From Chloroflexota bacterium (GTDB taxonomy: Bacteria > Chloroflexota > Dehalococcoidia > Lucifugimonadales > JADFKI01), in contig VXNZ01000011.1 in the NCBI GenBank assembly GCA_009840355.1, positions 26,220 to 90,219 on the forward strand: 64,000 nucleotides of DNA. Direction: 5' to 3'. A model generated the notes under the pieces. That model did no database searches, was not told the origin of the DNA, and saw only the letters and a program-made list of their open reading frames with translations. Position 1 is the stretch's first letter. Each line of letters opens with the position of its first letter. Below, one piece after another: positions 45,257-54,496 of the stretch. The translations under genes and the position numbers were made by a program.

Positions 45257-46645
45257 TCACCGGCGCGGCATGCTCATGTAGGGGTAGAGTTCAGGGGGAA
45301 TTTGCCGGATTTCTTCGGTTACTTCGGCGGCTACGGATAGGGAGCCAGTGCCAAGCACCAGGTCGCGCTCGGTTGCAAGGGATAGGGCGTGGCGTGTTGC
45401 TTCGCCTACGTTTTCCGATGTGTGGATTACTTCCATGCCGAGTTCTCGCGCGACTTGCGCTATCGTTTCGCCGGATGCGGAGCGCGGATGGCGCGAGTGC
45501 GTGGCGAGCGCCAGAGGAGACAACGGCGCGAGCGCGCGCAGCATCCCGGCGGCGCTGTGTCCACTGAGTGCGCCAAATATAAGGATGAGCCGGTCGTATG
45601 CGAAGTAGCCGGGTAGCGCCTCGACTAGCCGTTCCATAGAATAGGGATTGTGCGCGCCGTCAACGACTAGGAGCTTGCCGCCATCTTCCGGCATGGCGAG
45701 CGTTTGCAAGCGCGCGGGCCAATGCACATCGAGGATACCGCGCACGATGGCATCGTATTCCAACGCCACGCCTTGCGCGATTAGCGTCTCCGCGATTGCC
45801 ACTGCGGTCGCCGCATTTTCCATCTGGTAATCGCCGAGCAAGGGCGTCTCTAGCTCGTACTCCGAGTCGGCGCCGGTGAGCGTGAAGGCTTGCGAGCGAA
45901 TGTCGGAGCGCCGCTTGCGCCACGAGAAGCGGTCGGCGACAGACAACAATGGCGCACCGCGCTTGTCTGCGACATCAGCTATCACTTGCATCGCTTCGTC
46001 GGACTGCGGCGCGACCACGACCGGCGTTCTGGGCTTGATTATGCCCGCCTTTTCGAAGGCGATCTTGGCGATGGTGTCGCCCAGCGTCGCGATGTGGTCG
46101 AGGCTGATGTTGGTGATGGCGCACACTCGTGGCTCAACGATGTTCGTGGAATCTAGCCTGCCGCCCAGTCCAACTTCCATCACTTGAAAGTCCGCGCCGA
46201 TGCGCCGGAAATGGACGAATGCCATAGCCGTCATCGCCTCGAATGTAGTAACGCCGCCGTAGCCGCTATTGTCGCCCACATCTTCGACCACATGCCAGAT
46301 GCTATCCACGACATCGGCGAACTCGCGCTCGCTGACGGGCTGCCCATTAACGCGGATGCGCTCGGTCGCGCTGTGCAGGTGCGGCGAGGTGTACAGCCCG
46401 ACCTTGTATCCCTGCGCGGCGAGGATGGCGGCGGTCATCGCGGATGTGCTGCCCTTGCCTTTCGTGCCGGCGATGTGCACCGTCGGCACGGCGAGATGCG
46501 CGTTGTCAAGCCGCTCCATCAGCAGCGTCATGCGCTCGAGATGGAACGATGAATGACCCGGGCTGTGCGTGGAGCGTTCGAAGTCGGCAAGCCCCATCAC
46601 GCGCCGCAAAGCGCCTTCGTAAGTGAGTTGTGCGCAGGTGTTCAT
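45257..46645 (-). CDS. folC: Folylpolyglutamate synthase / dihydrofolate synthase
   Basis: Adds glutamates to folates (and to dihydropteroate) with ATP. The P-loop GTKGKGSTSAMTAAILAAQG lies near residue 60, the substrate motif YTSPHLHSATERIRVNG follows, and LVVDGAHNPYSMERLVEALP is the Mur-ligase C-terminal signature. 462 residues, normal. No clear ribosome site before ATG 46645. Confidence 0.95.
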   Translation of the reverse strand: MNTCAQLTYEGALRRVMGLADFERSTHSPGHSSFHLERMTLLMERLDNAHLAVPTVHIAGTKGKGSTSAMTAAILAAQGYKVGLYTSPHLHSATERIRVNGQPVSEREFADVVDSIWHVVEDVGDNSGYGGVTTFEAMTAMAFVHFRRIGADFQVMEVGLGGRLDSTNIVEPRVCAITNISLDHIATLGDTIAKIAFEKAGIIKPRTPVVVAPQSDEAMQVIADVADKRGAPLLSVADRFSWRKRRSDIRSQAFTLTGADSEYELETPLLGDYQMENAATAVAIAETLIAQGVALEYDAIVRGILDVHWPARLQTLAMPEDGGKLLVVDGAHNPYSMERLVEALPGYFAYDRLILIFGALSGHSAAGMLRALAPLSPLALATHSRHPRSASGETIAQVARELGMEVIHTSENVGEATRHALSLATERDLVLGTGSLSVAAEVTEEIRQIPPELYPYMSMPRR

Positions 46646-46906
46646 TTTGCCCCGATGACCTTATCCGATGAACGGCTATTTCTTTGCAGACAGAATGGGC
46701 AGAGTGCACGATTTGCCTTCCCGCGAATCCTGCCCATGCATGTTAAACGCTGGCGTGCGGGCTGTCAGCCCTAATGTTGTGTGCGCTTGGTATGGTGAGC
46801 GCTCATATCATTGTTTTGGCAATCCGGAAATGTGTTGTGCATCATTGGGCCCGCTGCAGAAAGTGTTGAAAAGATGCAGGATTGAAAAGGCGAGAGCCCC
46901 GCAGAA
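46646..46906. other. Gene-free stretch
   Basis: No ORF on either strand with coding character, no RNA gene and no repeat seen. It separates the folC start from the OLD-type gene terminator. A folC promoter should lie in the part next to 46646. Confidence 0.6.
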
Positions 46907-46942
46907 AAGGGCTGGGCATGAAGTGTTACATGCCCAGCCCTT
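46907..46942 (-). terminator. Terminator of the OLD-type ATPase gene
   Basis: AAGGGCTGGGCATG and CATGCCCAGCCCTT form a perfect 14-bp stem with an 8-base loop. On the minus strand TTTTC follows, 28 bases beyond the stop codon at 46971. Confidence 0.82.
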
Positions 46943-46970
46943 ATTCAGTTGCTTGTCCTATATTCCGGCT

Positions 46971-49088
46971 TTACAGCGCGAACGTCGGGACGGTGGTTCG
47001 GCGCTTGCCGTTGGCGTTGGTTCCGTTGGTGCCAGCACCGTTGGTGCGGCTGGTTTTGCCTATGCCGTCGCCGTATCGGCCGCCTCCGTTAATACCGTTC
47101 TTGCCATTGCCACCGTTGCGGCGGTTGGCGATATGCTCCCCGCCAAAGCCATTGGCGATGTTTTCGTTCGGCAGCAGACCGTTGACTCGCTGGAACATGG
47201 ATGCCGCGAGCTCGATGGCGTCGTCACTGATTTCCTTCCGCAGACGCCCGTGGTTTTCCAGCAGCCATGCCGCAGGCCTGTACGAATCGAATTGACCGCC
47301 CGCTATCTCTTCTTTCTCGAAGTAGTCGCCGAGACGCTCTACGATGCGCGGGTCCTTGCCGGCGATCGCCTTCGCGGAGACCGGCTCCAGCAGTTCCATG
47401 CTGTAGGATTCGTTGACCAGATTCAGGTAGAACGCAGGCTCGAAGATGTCTTCGATGTCCGCCGTGCGGATCTTCTGCACCTCCACCCACTTCACCGGGT
47501 TGTTGCGCTGAAGGACGCTGTTCTCGTTGAACAGCTTCATCCGCTCCTTGTTCTTCGGCGTAACATCCATCATCACGGCGACGCTGACATAGCTATCGCC
47601 GAGCAGCGAGACGAACATCGGCAGGTTGTCGGAGCTACCCACCGGGATAACGACCCAGCGCGGGTCGAGGCGCTGATAGCCTTTGCTCGCGCAAATCTCG
47701 CCGAGAATCTGCAGGTAGATGAGGTCGGCTGCCGAATTGACCATCAGGCAGTGCGGCGCGAGGAACAGCGAATGCGCCAGATTGTGCCCCAGTGCGACCC
47801 GCAACGGGAACACCGTGTCCTCGTCGTTGCTGAGCGTGTCCGCACTGATGATTGTGCCCTTGTCGTCCACGTCCTGCACCGTACGGATACGGTCGAGCTG
47901 CTCAAGGTTGATCATAAACGGCGAGTGCGTGGTGTAAATGACCTGGTGCTTTGGCGCGAGCCTCTCGTCGATGAAGCGCAGGAAGTCGTGCTGCGCGAGC
48001 GCGTGCAAGTTCAAGCCCGGCTCGTCCAGCAGCAGCACTAGGTCGCACTCTTCCTGCTCTTCGATGCTGGAGAAGTATGTCAGGAAGGAGAAAAACCAGA
48101 CGAAGCCCTTCGACCGGTCGTCGAACGGCACAGACACGCGGTGGCGATTGTTCCAGATGCGCACATGCAAAATCGTGCCTTCGTTCAGCGGAGGCGTGTC
48201 GTTCGGATCTGCCGGCGACAAGTCGAACTCCACGCGCAGCTGCTTGTTCTGCGCCCAGTATTCGAACATCTCGTCGGAGATGCTGATGGAAGCGGACTCC
48301 AGCTCTGCCTTCATGTACTCGTAGTTCATCTGCGTTTGCAGGTCTTCGAGGTCCGCGCCGACCAACGACAGCAGCGACATGAATGTGCGGTCGGATTCGT
48401 CGAGGTCTTCGTTCGCCTCTACGCGCCGCAGCATATCTTGGATGGAAATTCTGCCGCGCATGGTGCTGTATTCGTCGAAATAGACGAACTTCGGCAGCAT
48501 AGAGTGCAGGATGTCCTCGACGACGGCGCGCGGCTCACGCTCGCTGAAGCGGCTGTAGATGTTGGTAATCAGCCTGCCGACGGCGACCGGCTTCACATCG
48601 AGCGCTTCCAGCGTGGCGAGCAACTCCATGACGGACGATGCATCATTGGCGTGGTTGACGATTTCCGGCGGCAGCTCGGAGTTTGTGAGCAGGTGCTGCA
48701 CTACACCCCCTTCGTCCATATCGAACTGCCAGAAGAGTTCGTTCTTGTAGTTCTTGGAGACCGTAATCTCTTCGGATACGATAACACCCGCGCCGACCTG
48801 CTCCGCCATCTCGTATTTTTCGTCGTCGGAGAGCGTCAGAACGGCGGTAATGGCGACTGCCGGGTTGGTCATGTGCTGGCGCCGGTACTTCACGTAACCC
48901 TTGCGGGGATAGTCCTTCAGCTCGAATTCCTGGTCGCCATCGACGGGGTTCAGCCGCTTCAGGGCGCCCAGAAACGCCGTCTTGCCGGACTCGTTCTTGC
49001 CGACCATAGAGGTTACGTCGTCTATATCGACCCATCCGGAGTCGTCAATTGATTTGAAGTCGGTTACCCGAGCGCGAACGAGTTTCAT
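46971..49088 (-). CDS. OLD-type ATPase with degenerate Toprim domain
   Basis: 705 residues. N-terminal ABC/AAA-type ATPase: MKLVRARVTDFKSIDDSGWV, Walker A GKNESGKTAFLGALK (about 32-46), Walker B LVLLLDEPGLNLHALAQ, and the conserved VIYTTHSPFMINLEQLDRI. The Toprim-like C-terminus has HCLMVNSAADLIYLQILGE, where OLD nucleases have Glu (VEG) in place of Asn, and a later VAVMMDVTPKN with a single Asp. The nuclease active site thus appears altered. The tail (about 650-705) is a low-complexity Asn/Gly/Arg run. ATG 49088 has AGGAGG close upstream. Possibly anti-phage or DNA repair. Confidence 0.85.
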   Translation of the reverse strand: MKLVRARVTDFKSIDDSGWVDIDDVTSMVGKNESGKTAFLGALKRLNPVDGDQEFELKDYPRKGYVKYRRQHMTNPAVAITAVLTLSDDEKYEMAEQVGAGVIVSEEITVSKNYKNELFWQFDMDEGGVVQHLLTNSELPPEIVNHANDASSVMELLATLEALDVKPVAVGRLITNIYSRFSEREPRAVVEDILHSMLPKFVYFDEYSTMRGRISIQDMLRRVEANEDLDESDRTFMSLLSLVGADLEDLQTQMNYEYMKAELESASISISDEMFEYWAQNKQLRVEFDLSPADPNDTPPLNEGTILHVRIWNNRHRVSVPFDDRSKGFVWFFSFLTYFSSIEEQEECDLVLLLDEPGLNLHALAQHDFLRFIDERLAPKHQVIYTTHSPFMINLEQLDRIRTVQDVDDKGTIISADTLSNDEDTVFPLRVALGHNLAHSLFLAPHCLMVNSAADLIYLQILGEICASKGYQRLDPRWVVIPVGSSDNLPMFVSLLGDSYVSVAVMMDVTPKNKERMKLFNENSVLQRNNPVKWVEVQKIRTADIEDIFEPAFYLNLVNESYSMELLEPVSAKAIAGKDPRIVERLGDYFEKEEIAGGQFDSYRPAAWLLENHGRLRKEISDDAIELAASMFQRVNGLLPNENIANGFGGEHIANRRNGGNGKNGINGGGRYGDGIGKTSRTNGAGTNGTNANGKRRTTVPTFAL

Positions 49089-49392
49089 ATTTCCTCCTGA
49101 ATCCACCTGATTTGCGCTGATTAGCTCAGATTGGCGTGCCTGTTTCGATTGTATAATCGCGTTGTCGTGTGGTCGTCGATTTCTTGTCGGTGCATAGACT
49201 CGATAACAGCACTTCGTGTATCGTGAACAGAGATTACCCAACCCTGAACAACGCACGCAAGGAGTTTTTAGGGTTTTGTTAGTTAAAATGTTTTGCATTT
49301 GTTTATGCTTATATCTATTCAATTTCTGAAACTGTGACACAAATGGCTAACATTAATAGACAGGATGGATAGGATAGGATGGGGGCAAGAAA
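49089..49392. promoter_or_regulatory. Divergent intergenic region with a TATAAT box
   Basis: The gap between the OLD-type (minus) and LLM (plus) genes. TATAAT at 49152-49157 with TTGGCG at 49131-49136 (15-base spacer) is a possible plus-strand promoter. A copy of the short intergenic repeat TAACATTAATAGACAGGAT lies at 49348-49366, followed by a short GGATAGGAT run. No gene is visible. Confidence 0.35.
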
Positions 49393-50388
49393 ATGAAGGT
49401 AGGCATATCGAATCTGCGGGCGCCGGGCGCGTCTTGGCGCAACACGCTGCGAACGGCAAAGTTGGCGGAAGAGTTGGGATACAGCTGCATCACAATGGGC
49501 GAAGCATGGGGCGAGGACGCCTTCACTTCGCTCGCGCAGATTGCCGCCGTAACCGAAAGAATACGCATCGGCACCAGCATCGTGCCGGTGTTCGCGCGCA
49601 CGCCGTCCAACATCGCGATGACTGCGCTGAACATGGACAATATGTCCGAAGGGCGGTTCTTCTTGGGGCTTGGTGCGAGCGGCAAACTGGTCATCGAAGA
49701 TTTTCATGGCGAGCAGTTCCACAAGCCGCTGACGCGAATGCGCGAGTACATCAGCATAATCCGCAAGGCGGCGGCGGGCGAGCGGCTCGACCACAACGGC
49801 GAGTTCTTCAAGATCAGCCGCTTTCACATACGATTCAAGCCTTATCGCTCTCACTTGCCCATCTACATAGCGTCCTTGACGCCGGCGAGTCTTCGACTGA
49901 CCGGCGAAATCGCAGACGGCTGGCTGCCGATATTCCTAGCGCCCACACGAATGCAGCCGCTGATAGACGACATCGAAAAGGGCGCGCAAGCGGCGGGCAG
50001 GACGATGAGCGACATCGCAATCTGCCCGCAGGTGTCCATCTATGTTACCGACGACATAGACGAGGCGCGGCGGCGAGAGCGTCCGCATATCGCCTTCTAC
50101 ATCGGCGGCATGGGCGTCTTCTATTACCAGTACATGCACCGCATCGGTTTCGGAGCGCAGGCGAACGAAATACGCCAGGCGTACCTGAACAGAGAGCGGG
50201 ATGTCGCGGCGACGCTGGTAAGCAACGAGATGGTGGACGCGATGACCATCATGGGAACGCCGGAGCAGTGCAAAGAGCAGATGCAACAATTCGTCCACGC
50301 CGGCGTGGACGAAATCCGCCTAGTGTTCAACGAACCGGACGCCGATGCGCAGATGGCCGCGATGAAAGCGGTGGCGCCGGGGGGATAG
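49393..50388 (+). CDS. LLM-class flavin (F420)-dependent oxidoreductase
   Basis: 331-residue TIM-barrel of the luciferase-like monooxygenase family. The N-terminus MKVGISNLRAPGASWRNTLR lacks the long FMN-monooxygenase insert, and the GTSIVPVFARTPSNIAMTAL and RFFLGLGASGKLVIEDFHG motifs are of the F420-dependent type. It reduces or oxidises a small substrate using deazaflavin F420 or FMN. Starts at ATG 49393. Confidence 0.92.
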   Translation: MKVGISNLRAPGASWRNTLRTAKLAEELGYSCITMGEAWGEDAFTSLAQIAAVTERIRIGTSIVPVFARTPSNIAMTALNMDNMSEGRFFLGLGASGKLVIEDFHGEQFHKPLTRMREYISIIRKAAAGERLDHNGEFFKISRFHIRFKPYRSHLPIYIASLTPASLRLTGEIADGWLPIFLAPTRMQPLIDDIEKGAQAAGRTMSDIAICPQVSIYVTDDIDEARRRERPHIAFYIGGMGVFYYQYMHRIGFGAQANEIRQAYLNRERDVAATLVSNEMVDAMTIMGTPEQCKEQMQQFVHAGVDEIRLVFNEPDADAQMAAMKAVAPGG

Positions 50389-50454
50389 CCGTCTAGCAGG
50401 AATAAGAAGCAGGGAATAACAGGCGGCAGGCAGCGGCGCGCTCATTCGCCACAC

Positions 50455-51201
50455 TCATTCGCCGCGATATTCCGGTGCGCGCCGTTCCAAAAAGGACGCG
50501 ATGCCTTCCGACCTGTCCGCCGTAGATTGCAAAATGACCGTCAAATCCGCTTCAAGCCCAAGCCCTTGCGCCAGCGTCATATCCGCGCCTTTGAGCAGAG
50601 TTTCTTTGAGATAGCGAGCGGCTATTGGGGCGTAGGACGCAATGGTTGCTGCCAGCGAATATGTGTAGCCGCTGGCATCTTCGCGCGCTGCCGTATGGTT
50701 CAGCAAGCCGTATTCAAGCGCCTCTTCTGCAGACAACAGGCGCGAAGTGAGGATCATCGCCGTGGCGCGGCTTTGTCCTACGATACGCGGCAGACGCTGC
50801 GTGCCGCCGTCCCAAGGGATGACGCCGGCGGACAAGTGCGTCAGACCGAGGCGCGCGTCCGACGCCGCCACGCGCAGATCGCACGCAAGCGCAATCTCCA
50901 AACCTTGGTCCATCGCGGCGCCGTTGATTAGCGCGATTGTGGGCTTTTCGATGGCGGCGACGGCATCGCTCACTCGCAGGCGATCCAAATCGTCCGGCGT
51001 TGGATCTTCGCCCGCGAAATCCGTGCCGGCGCAGAATGCATCGCCCGCGCCTGTAATGACGCACACGCGCACGTCGTCGTCCTGTCGCACTTGCTCGCAA
51101 GCGTCGCGCAGCAAATGCGCCGCCGTTTCGTCTATGGCGTTGCCCGCGCCAGGGCGGTCCAAGGTGATGGTGGCGATGTGGTTGTCTAGTGTGAGTCGCA
51201 T
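50455..51201 (-). CDS. Enoyl-CoA hydratase/isomerase family protein
   Basis: 248-residue crotonase fold. Oxyanion-hole regions are seen as AFCAGTDFAGED and INGAAMDQGLEIALACDLRV, and the trimer motif GVIPWDGGTQRLPRIVG follows. Members hydrate enoyl-CoA in beta-oxidation or isomerise double bonds. The usual Glu of the GG-T-Q-R loop is Asp-like here (WDGG), so activity may differ. Next to the LLM gene but convergent with it. Confidence 0.9.
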   Translation of the reverse strand: MRLTLDNHIATITLDRPGAGNAIDETAAHLLRDACEQVRQDDDVRVCVITGAGDAFCAGTDFAGEDPTPDDLDRLRVSDAVAAIEKPTIALINGAAMDQGLEIALACDLRVAASDARLGLTHLSAGVIPWDGGTQRLPRIVGQSRATAMILTSRLLSAEEALEYGLLNHTAAREDASGYTYSLAATIASYAPIAARYLKETLLKGADMTLAQGLGLEADLTVILQSTADRSEGIASFLERRAPEYRGE

Positions 51202-51282
51202 CTTTTGTCCGAGTCTGTGGGAATTCGTTCTTGCCTGCCAGTATGCCTTTATCTATCAAGAGAAAAGGGATTTGTCCTTCCC

Positions 51283-51301
51283 ATCCTATCTATCGATGTT
51301 A
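51283..51301. repeat. Short intergenic repeat next to stop codons (several copies)
   Basis: ATCCTATCTATCGATGTTA at 51283-51301 resembles ATCCTGTCCATCGATGTTA at 58594-58612 and, on the opposite strand, TAACATTAATAGACAGGAT at 49348-49366. A weaker relative lies near 20107-20140. Two of the copies sit just after the stop codons of minus-strand genes. They look like a small dispersed repeat or a conserved 3'-end element. Confidence 0.55.
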
Positions 51302-51306
51302 GCTTC

Positions 51307-52047
51307 TTACTCTTCGGCGACGACTATGCCAAAGCGCTCGAAGAGCAGCGTGTCAGCTTGCTGCCGGGACATTATCGCGCCCTTCAGGCTTGCGACTTCC
51401 AATCCGGAGCCGGAGATGTACGCGCCGCGCAGGTCGGCACGGTCGAAGCGTGTCTGTTCGCTGACGACTACGCCGGTCAGGTGGCAGCCCTCGAATGTTG
51501 CGCCGCTGAAATCTGTGCCGGTCAGATCGGTCTCGGTGAAGTTGACGCCCTTAATCTTACCGTCCGCGAACTTTTTGAAGCGCAGTGTCGCCATGCTGAA
51601 GTCGGCTTTGTCTATCGTCACGCCCTCCATGCGCGTCCGGCTGAAATCCACCGTGCGGAAGCGCGATCCCGACAGGTCTGCCCCGAACAGGTTCGCCCCA
51701 TCGAGATTGCACAGCGTCATGTCGCAATTCTCGATGCGGCTGAGGTTAAGCCTTGCGTCTCTAAATCTTGCCGAGTTGAACAGGCTGTCGCGCAGCGTCG
51801 CCTCGCGAATGTCCGCCTTGTCGAAGCGAGCATCCTGCAACCGGCAGTTCTCGATGGTAAGGTCGTCGCACGCCAGATTGAAGAAGTTGACGCGCCGAAG
51901 GGAACACTCCTCGAAGCGTAATTCCTCCGCCTCGCAGTCCGGCAGTTCGGCATTGTCGAACACGCAGCGCAGAAATGCGGTGGACTCTCGCAGCAGATCG
52001 AGCAGCTGCTCGGCGTCGTATATGGTGAGGTCTTCGTGTGGATTCAT
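51307..52047 (-). CDS. Pentapeptide-repeat protein
   Basis: 246 residues folding into a right-handed quadrilateral beta-helix: repeated A(D/N)LXX-type pentapeptides, such as ANLFGADLSGSRFRTVDFSR and FSGATFEGCHL, run from about residue 30 to 220. Functions in the family include DNA-gyrase protection, but most members have no known job. No signal peptide, so cytosolic. Confidence 0.88.
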   Translation of the reverse strand: MNPHEDLTIYDAEQLLDLLRESTAFLRCVFDNAELPDCEAEELRFEECSLRRVNFFNLACDDLTIENCRLQDARFDKADIREATLRDSLFNSARFRDARLNLSRIENCDMTLCNLDGANLFGADLSGSRFRTVDFSRTRMEGVTIDKADFSMATLRFKKFADGKIKGVNFTETDLTGTDFSGATFEGCHLTGVVVSEQTRFDRADLRGAYISGSGLEVASLKGAIMSRQQADTLLFERFGIVVAEE

Positions 52048-52167
52048 TTTATCGGTACTATGCGTGTCGGTTTGTTATTGACGCAGTGTACAAAACGGCA
52101 ATTCAGTATCCAAGAAGCATACAGCCCCCCAATAAATAATAAACAGCCGATAAAAGCAGAACAGACA

Positions 52168-52395
52168 CTAATTGACGACGGCGTCAAACGCAATCTGACA
52201 AATCCTTACAGGTATCAGTAGAAGTACCATCAGAAGTACCATCATCAGAATAAGCAAAACTATCTTCTCCGGAGTTCCAAGGTCAAAGCGGCGCACGGAT
52301 ATTTTGAAGATGTATATCATCGTGGTTATGATGGCTGTCCATACAATGAAGAGGATGGCAGTTATCACCCAGGAAGTTAAAAGTGCGTAGGCCAT
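52168..52395 (-). CDS. Possible small two-helix membrane protein
   Basis: 75 residues with two strong hydrophobic segments (about 5-30 and 44-66) joined by KISVRRFDLGTPEK. No family recognised. It lies in a short AT-richer stretch with two further small genes on the same strand. Weak ribosome site. It may be real because the hydrophobic pattern is ordered, but it is unproven. Confidence 0.45.
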   Translation of the reverse strand: MAYALLTSWVITAILFIVWTAIITTMIYIFKISVRRFDLGTPEKIVLLILMMVLLMVLLLIPVRICQIAFDAVVN

Positions 52396-52542
52396 ATACT
52401 ATGCTTTCCCTCTGAATCTCGGTTTGCATCAGGCATTTGAGTCCGAGAGAACTGTCCATAAGCCATAATGGCAAGGACGGATTGGTTAGTTCCATCCTTG
52501 CCATTGGATCACTTGTGTTTCAGATAGGGATTTCCTACATTC

Positions 52543-52923
52543 TTATTCTCGTGGTGGTGGTTTGTTGCCTGTGCCTTGCTCCCAAGCAGATTTTATATGC
52601 CTTAAGTAAGCCCCTAATCTGCTGGCAAATGCAGGACTGGCGGAGGGTCCAATGTTGCCCAAGTTGGAAAAGTTCACCGGGACTGAGTACGAAGGGGGAA
52701 TAGACATGTCCCGCTGCGCCAGCGAAACTCCATCCGCAAAGAATATATTTTCGTATTTTGGACCCGAAGGTGTGATTATTATCGTTGGCTTGTCGTATGT
52801 AGGCTTCCAGGTAACGACATTGTACACCAGATTTCCAGGAGTACTTAGACCCTCCGCAACCCGCCTGTGAGCTTCCCAAATCGGTATCCAGCGCGGATCC
52901 CTGTAGCCTTCCGGCAATGTCAT
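52543..52923 (-). CDS. Hypothetical protein, small AT-rich cluster
   Basis: 126 residues, Pro- and Tyr-rich, soluble; not recognised. Its ATG follows the stop of the next gene directly (TAG then ATG), suggesting co-translation. A polar C-terminus (GTGNKPPPRE) follows. Part of a three-gene group of unknown origin between a pentapeptide protein and an SDR. Confidence 0.5.
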   Translation of the reverse strand: MTLPEGYRDPRWIPIWEAHRRVAEGLSTPGNLVYNVVTWKPTYDKPTIIITPSGPKYENIFFADGVSLAQRDMSIPPSYSVPVNFSNLGNIGPSASPAFASRLGAYLRHIKSAWEQGTGNKPPPRE

Positions 52924-53238
52924 CTAGCTGCTCCCGTCCGTTTCGTCGTCATCCGTATGGTCTTCGATCAGCCCCACCAGCTTCCTCAGTAGGTCGTTCA
53001 TCGTGTCCGTGCGCCGCAGCGAGTCGTCCTGCATCTTCTCGTACCACAGCCGCTCGCAGTGAGTGGAAGCGGTCATCGAACTGGGGCAGCCGGGGTAGCG
53101 TTCCTTGCGATTCCCGGGGTAGCCGTATTGCGACGGATTGGCGCGTATCCGGTTACCGTCTTCATCTCTCATGTACCGCCATGTTGCTGTATTCCCGGGG
53201 CACGCGCCTCCCTGCGTGCAGTGTCTCTCATTAGCCAT
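52924..53238 (-). CDS. Hypothetical Cys-containing protein
   Basis: 104 residues with four cysteines (HCTQGGACPG near the N-terminus, then PGCPSS and HCERL) and an acidic C-terminus, which could be a small metal-binding knuckle. It has no signal peptide or membrane segment. Not recognised. Its stop abuts the next gene's start. Confidence 0.52.
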   Translation of the reverse strand: MANERHCTQGGACPGNTATWRYMRDEDGNRIRANPSQYGYPGNRKERYPGCPSSMTASTHCERLWYEKMQDDSLRRTDTMNDLLRKLVGLIEDHTDDDETDGSS

Positions 53239-53448
53239 TTCTATATGCCTCCATAAGACTCAAAATTAGGTCTCATCACGACCTCTGAAGACATATTAGA
53301 ATACATGTTCCTATCTGCCAATCCCTAAATCAACGAATTTGGAAAATTAGTTCTAGCTCCTTCGCACATTCAAGTAAAGAAATGGAACAGAAAACACAGG
53401 CCCTTTTCCTTCACCTCTGCCGAATACCGAGAACTGACGACCGAGAAC

Positions 53449-54246
53449 CTAGTTCATAGTCAACCCGCCGTCCACATTGATTGACTGCCCCGTGATGTTC
53501 ATCGCGGCTTCGGACGCAAGGAATGCGGCAAGGTTTCCGATGTCGTCGGGCGTCTGCTCTCTGCCGAGCGGCGTATCTCTCTCCACGTATTCCACGAACA
53601 GCTCTCGCGGCGTCTTCTCCTCCGGGTTCGGCGTCATCGTTTGGCGCGACGCGATGCGCTGCCACATCGGAGTCCACAGCAGCCCCGGGCAGATAGCGTT
53701 CACATTGATGTTGTGCGGCGCGAGCATCTGCGCCTGCGATTGCGTCAGATTTATCACGGCTGCCTTTGAAGCATTGTAAGGCGGGTTGCGGTTGCTGCCC
53801 CGCCTTCCGGCGATGGACGCGATGTTGACAATCTTTCCGTACCGTCGCTCTATCATATGCGGCGCTACGGCGTCGGTAACCCGCGCCACGCCTCTGAGAT
53901 TCACCTCGTAGATCAGCGTCCAGTCATCTTCGTTCGGCATATCGCGCTCTTCCCAGCCTCCCGAACCGATGACTCCGGCGTTGTTCACCAGAATGTCGAT
54001 CGCGCCGAACTCGGCGAGCGCTTGGGACGCCATGTCGTCTGCAGAATCCTGACTGGTAACATCGACGGTGAGCGCCAACGCACGGCGCCCCAGCCCCCTT
54101 ACTTCGTCGGCAACACTCTCCGCGTTCTCGGCGACTATATCCGCCACTGCCACATCGGCGCCGTTGCGAGCTAGCGCCAGCGATATTCCGCGCCCGATGC
54201 CACGCCCACCTCCTGTAACAAGCGCTGTCTTCCCACTAACATCCAT
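53449..54246 (-). CDS. Short-chain dehydrogenase/reductase
   Basis: 265 residues with the NAD(P) loop TGGGRGIGRGISLALARNG near residue 12, the NNAG motif (LVNNAGVIGSG), the catalytic Tyr-x3-Lys in YNASKAAVINLTQ and a C-terminal LASEAAMNITGQSINVDGG. Oxidises or reduces an alcohol/ketone. ATG 54246 is used because GGAGGTG lies just upstream; a longer frame runs to 54288. Confidence 0.92.
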   Translation of the reverse strand: MDVSGKTALVTGGGRGIGRGISLALARNGADVAVADIVAENAESVADEVRGLGRRALALTVDVTSQDSADDMASQALAEFGAIDILVNNAGVIGSGGWEERDMPNEDDWTLIYEVNLRGVARVTDAVAPHMIERRYGKIVNIASIAGRRGSNRNPPYNASKAAVINLTQSQAQMLAPHNINVNAICPGLLWTPMWQRIASRQTMTPNPEEKTPRELFVEYVERDTPLGREQTPDDIGNLAAFLASEAAMNITGQSINVDGGLTMN

Positions 54247-54496
54247 TGCTGCACCTCCGGTTTTTGAGTCCTTCTGAATGTACAGCATATCCTAACTGCG
54301 CGGCTTGCGCGTGTAAAATAGCTGCGAGGCAATAATGCGGCAAAAATTGACCTGGGATTGCCGTGTGTCAGAGCTTTATGTTTGCCGAAAATCGCTCTGC
54401 GTGTTGCCTAGCGGGAATTCGCTTTATGCTGATAGTCTCACGGTTTAAGGCGCATTTGCACTTGAAGAATATGGCGCATTCTGTCAGGATGGTTAA

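Noticed and set aside
46668..48041. Long plus-strand frame opposite the OLD-type gene
   Set aside because: It mirrors the real minus-strand coding and has no motif of its own.
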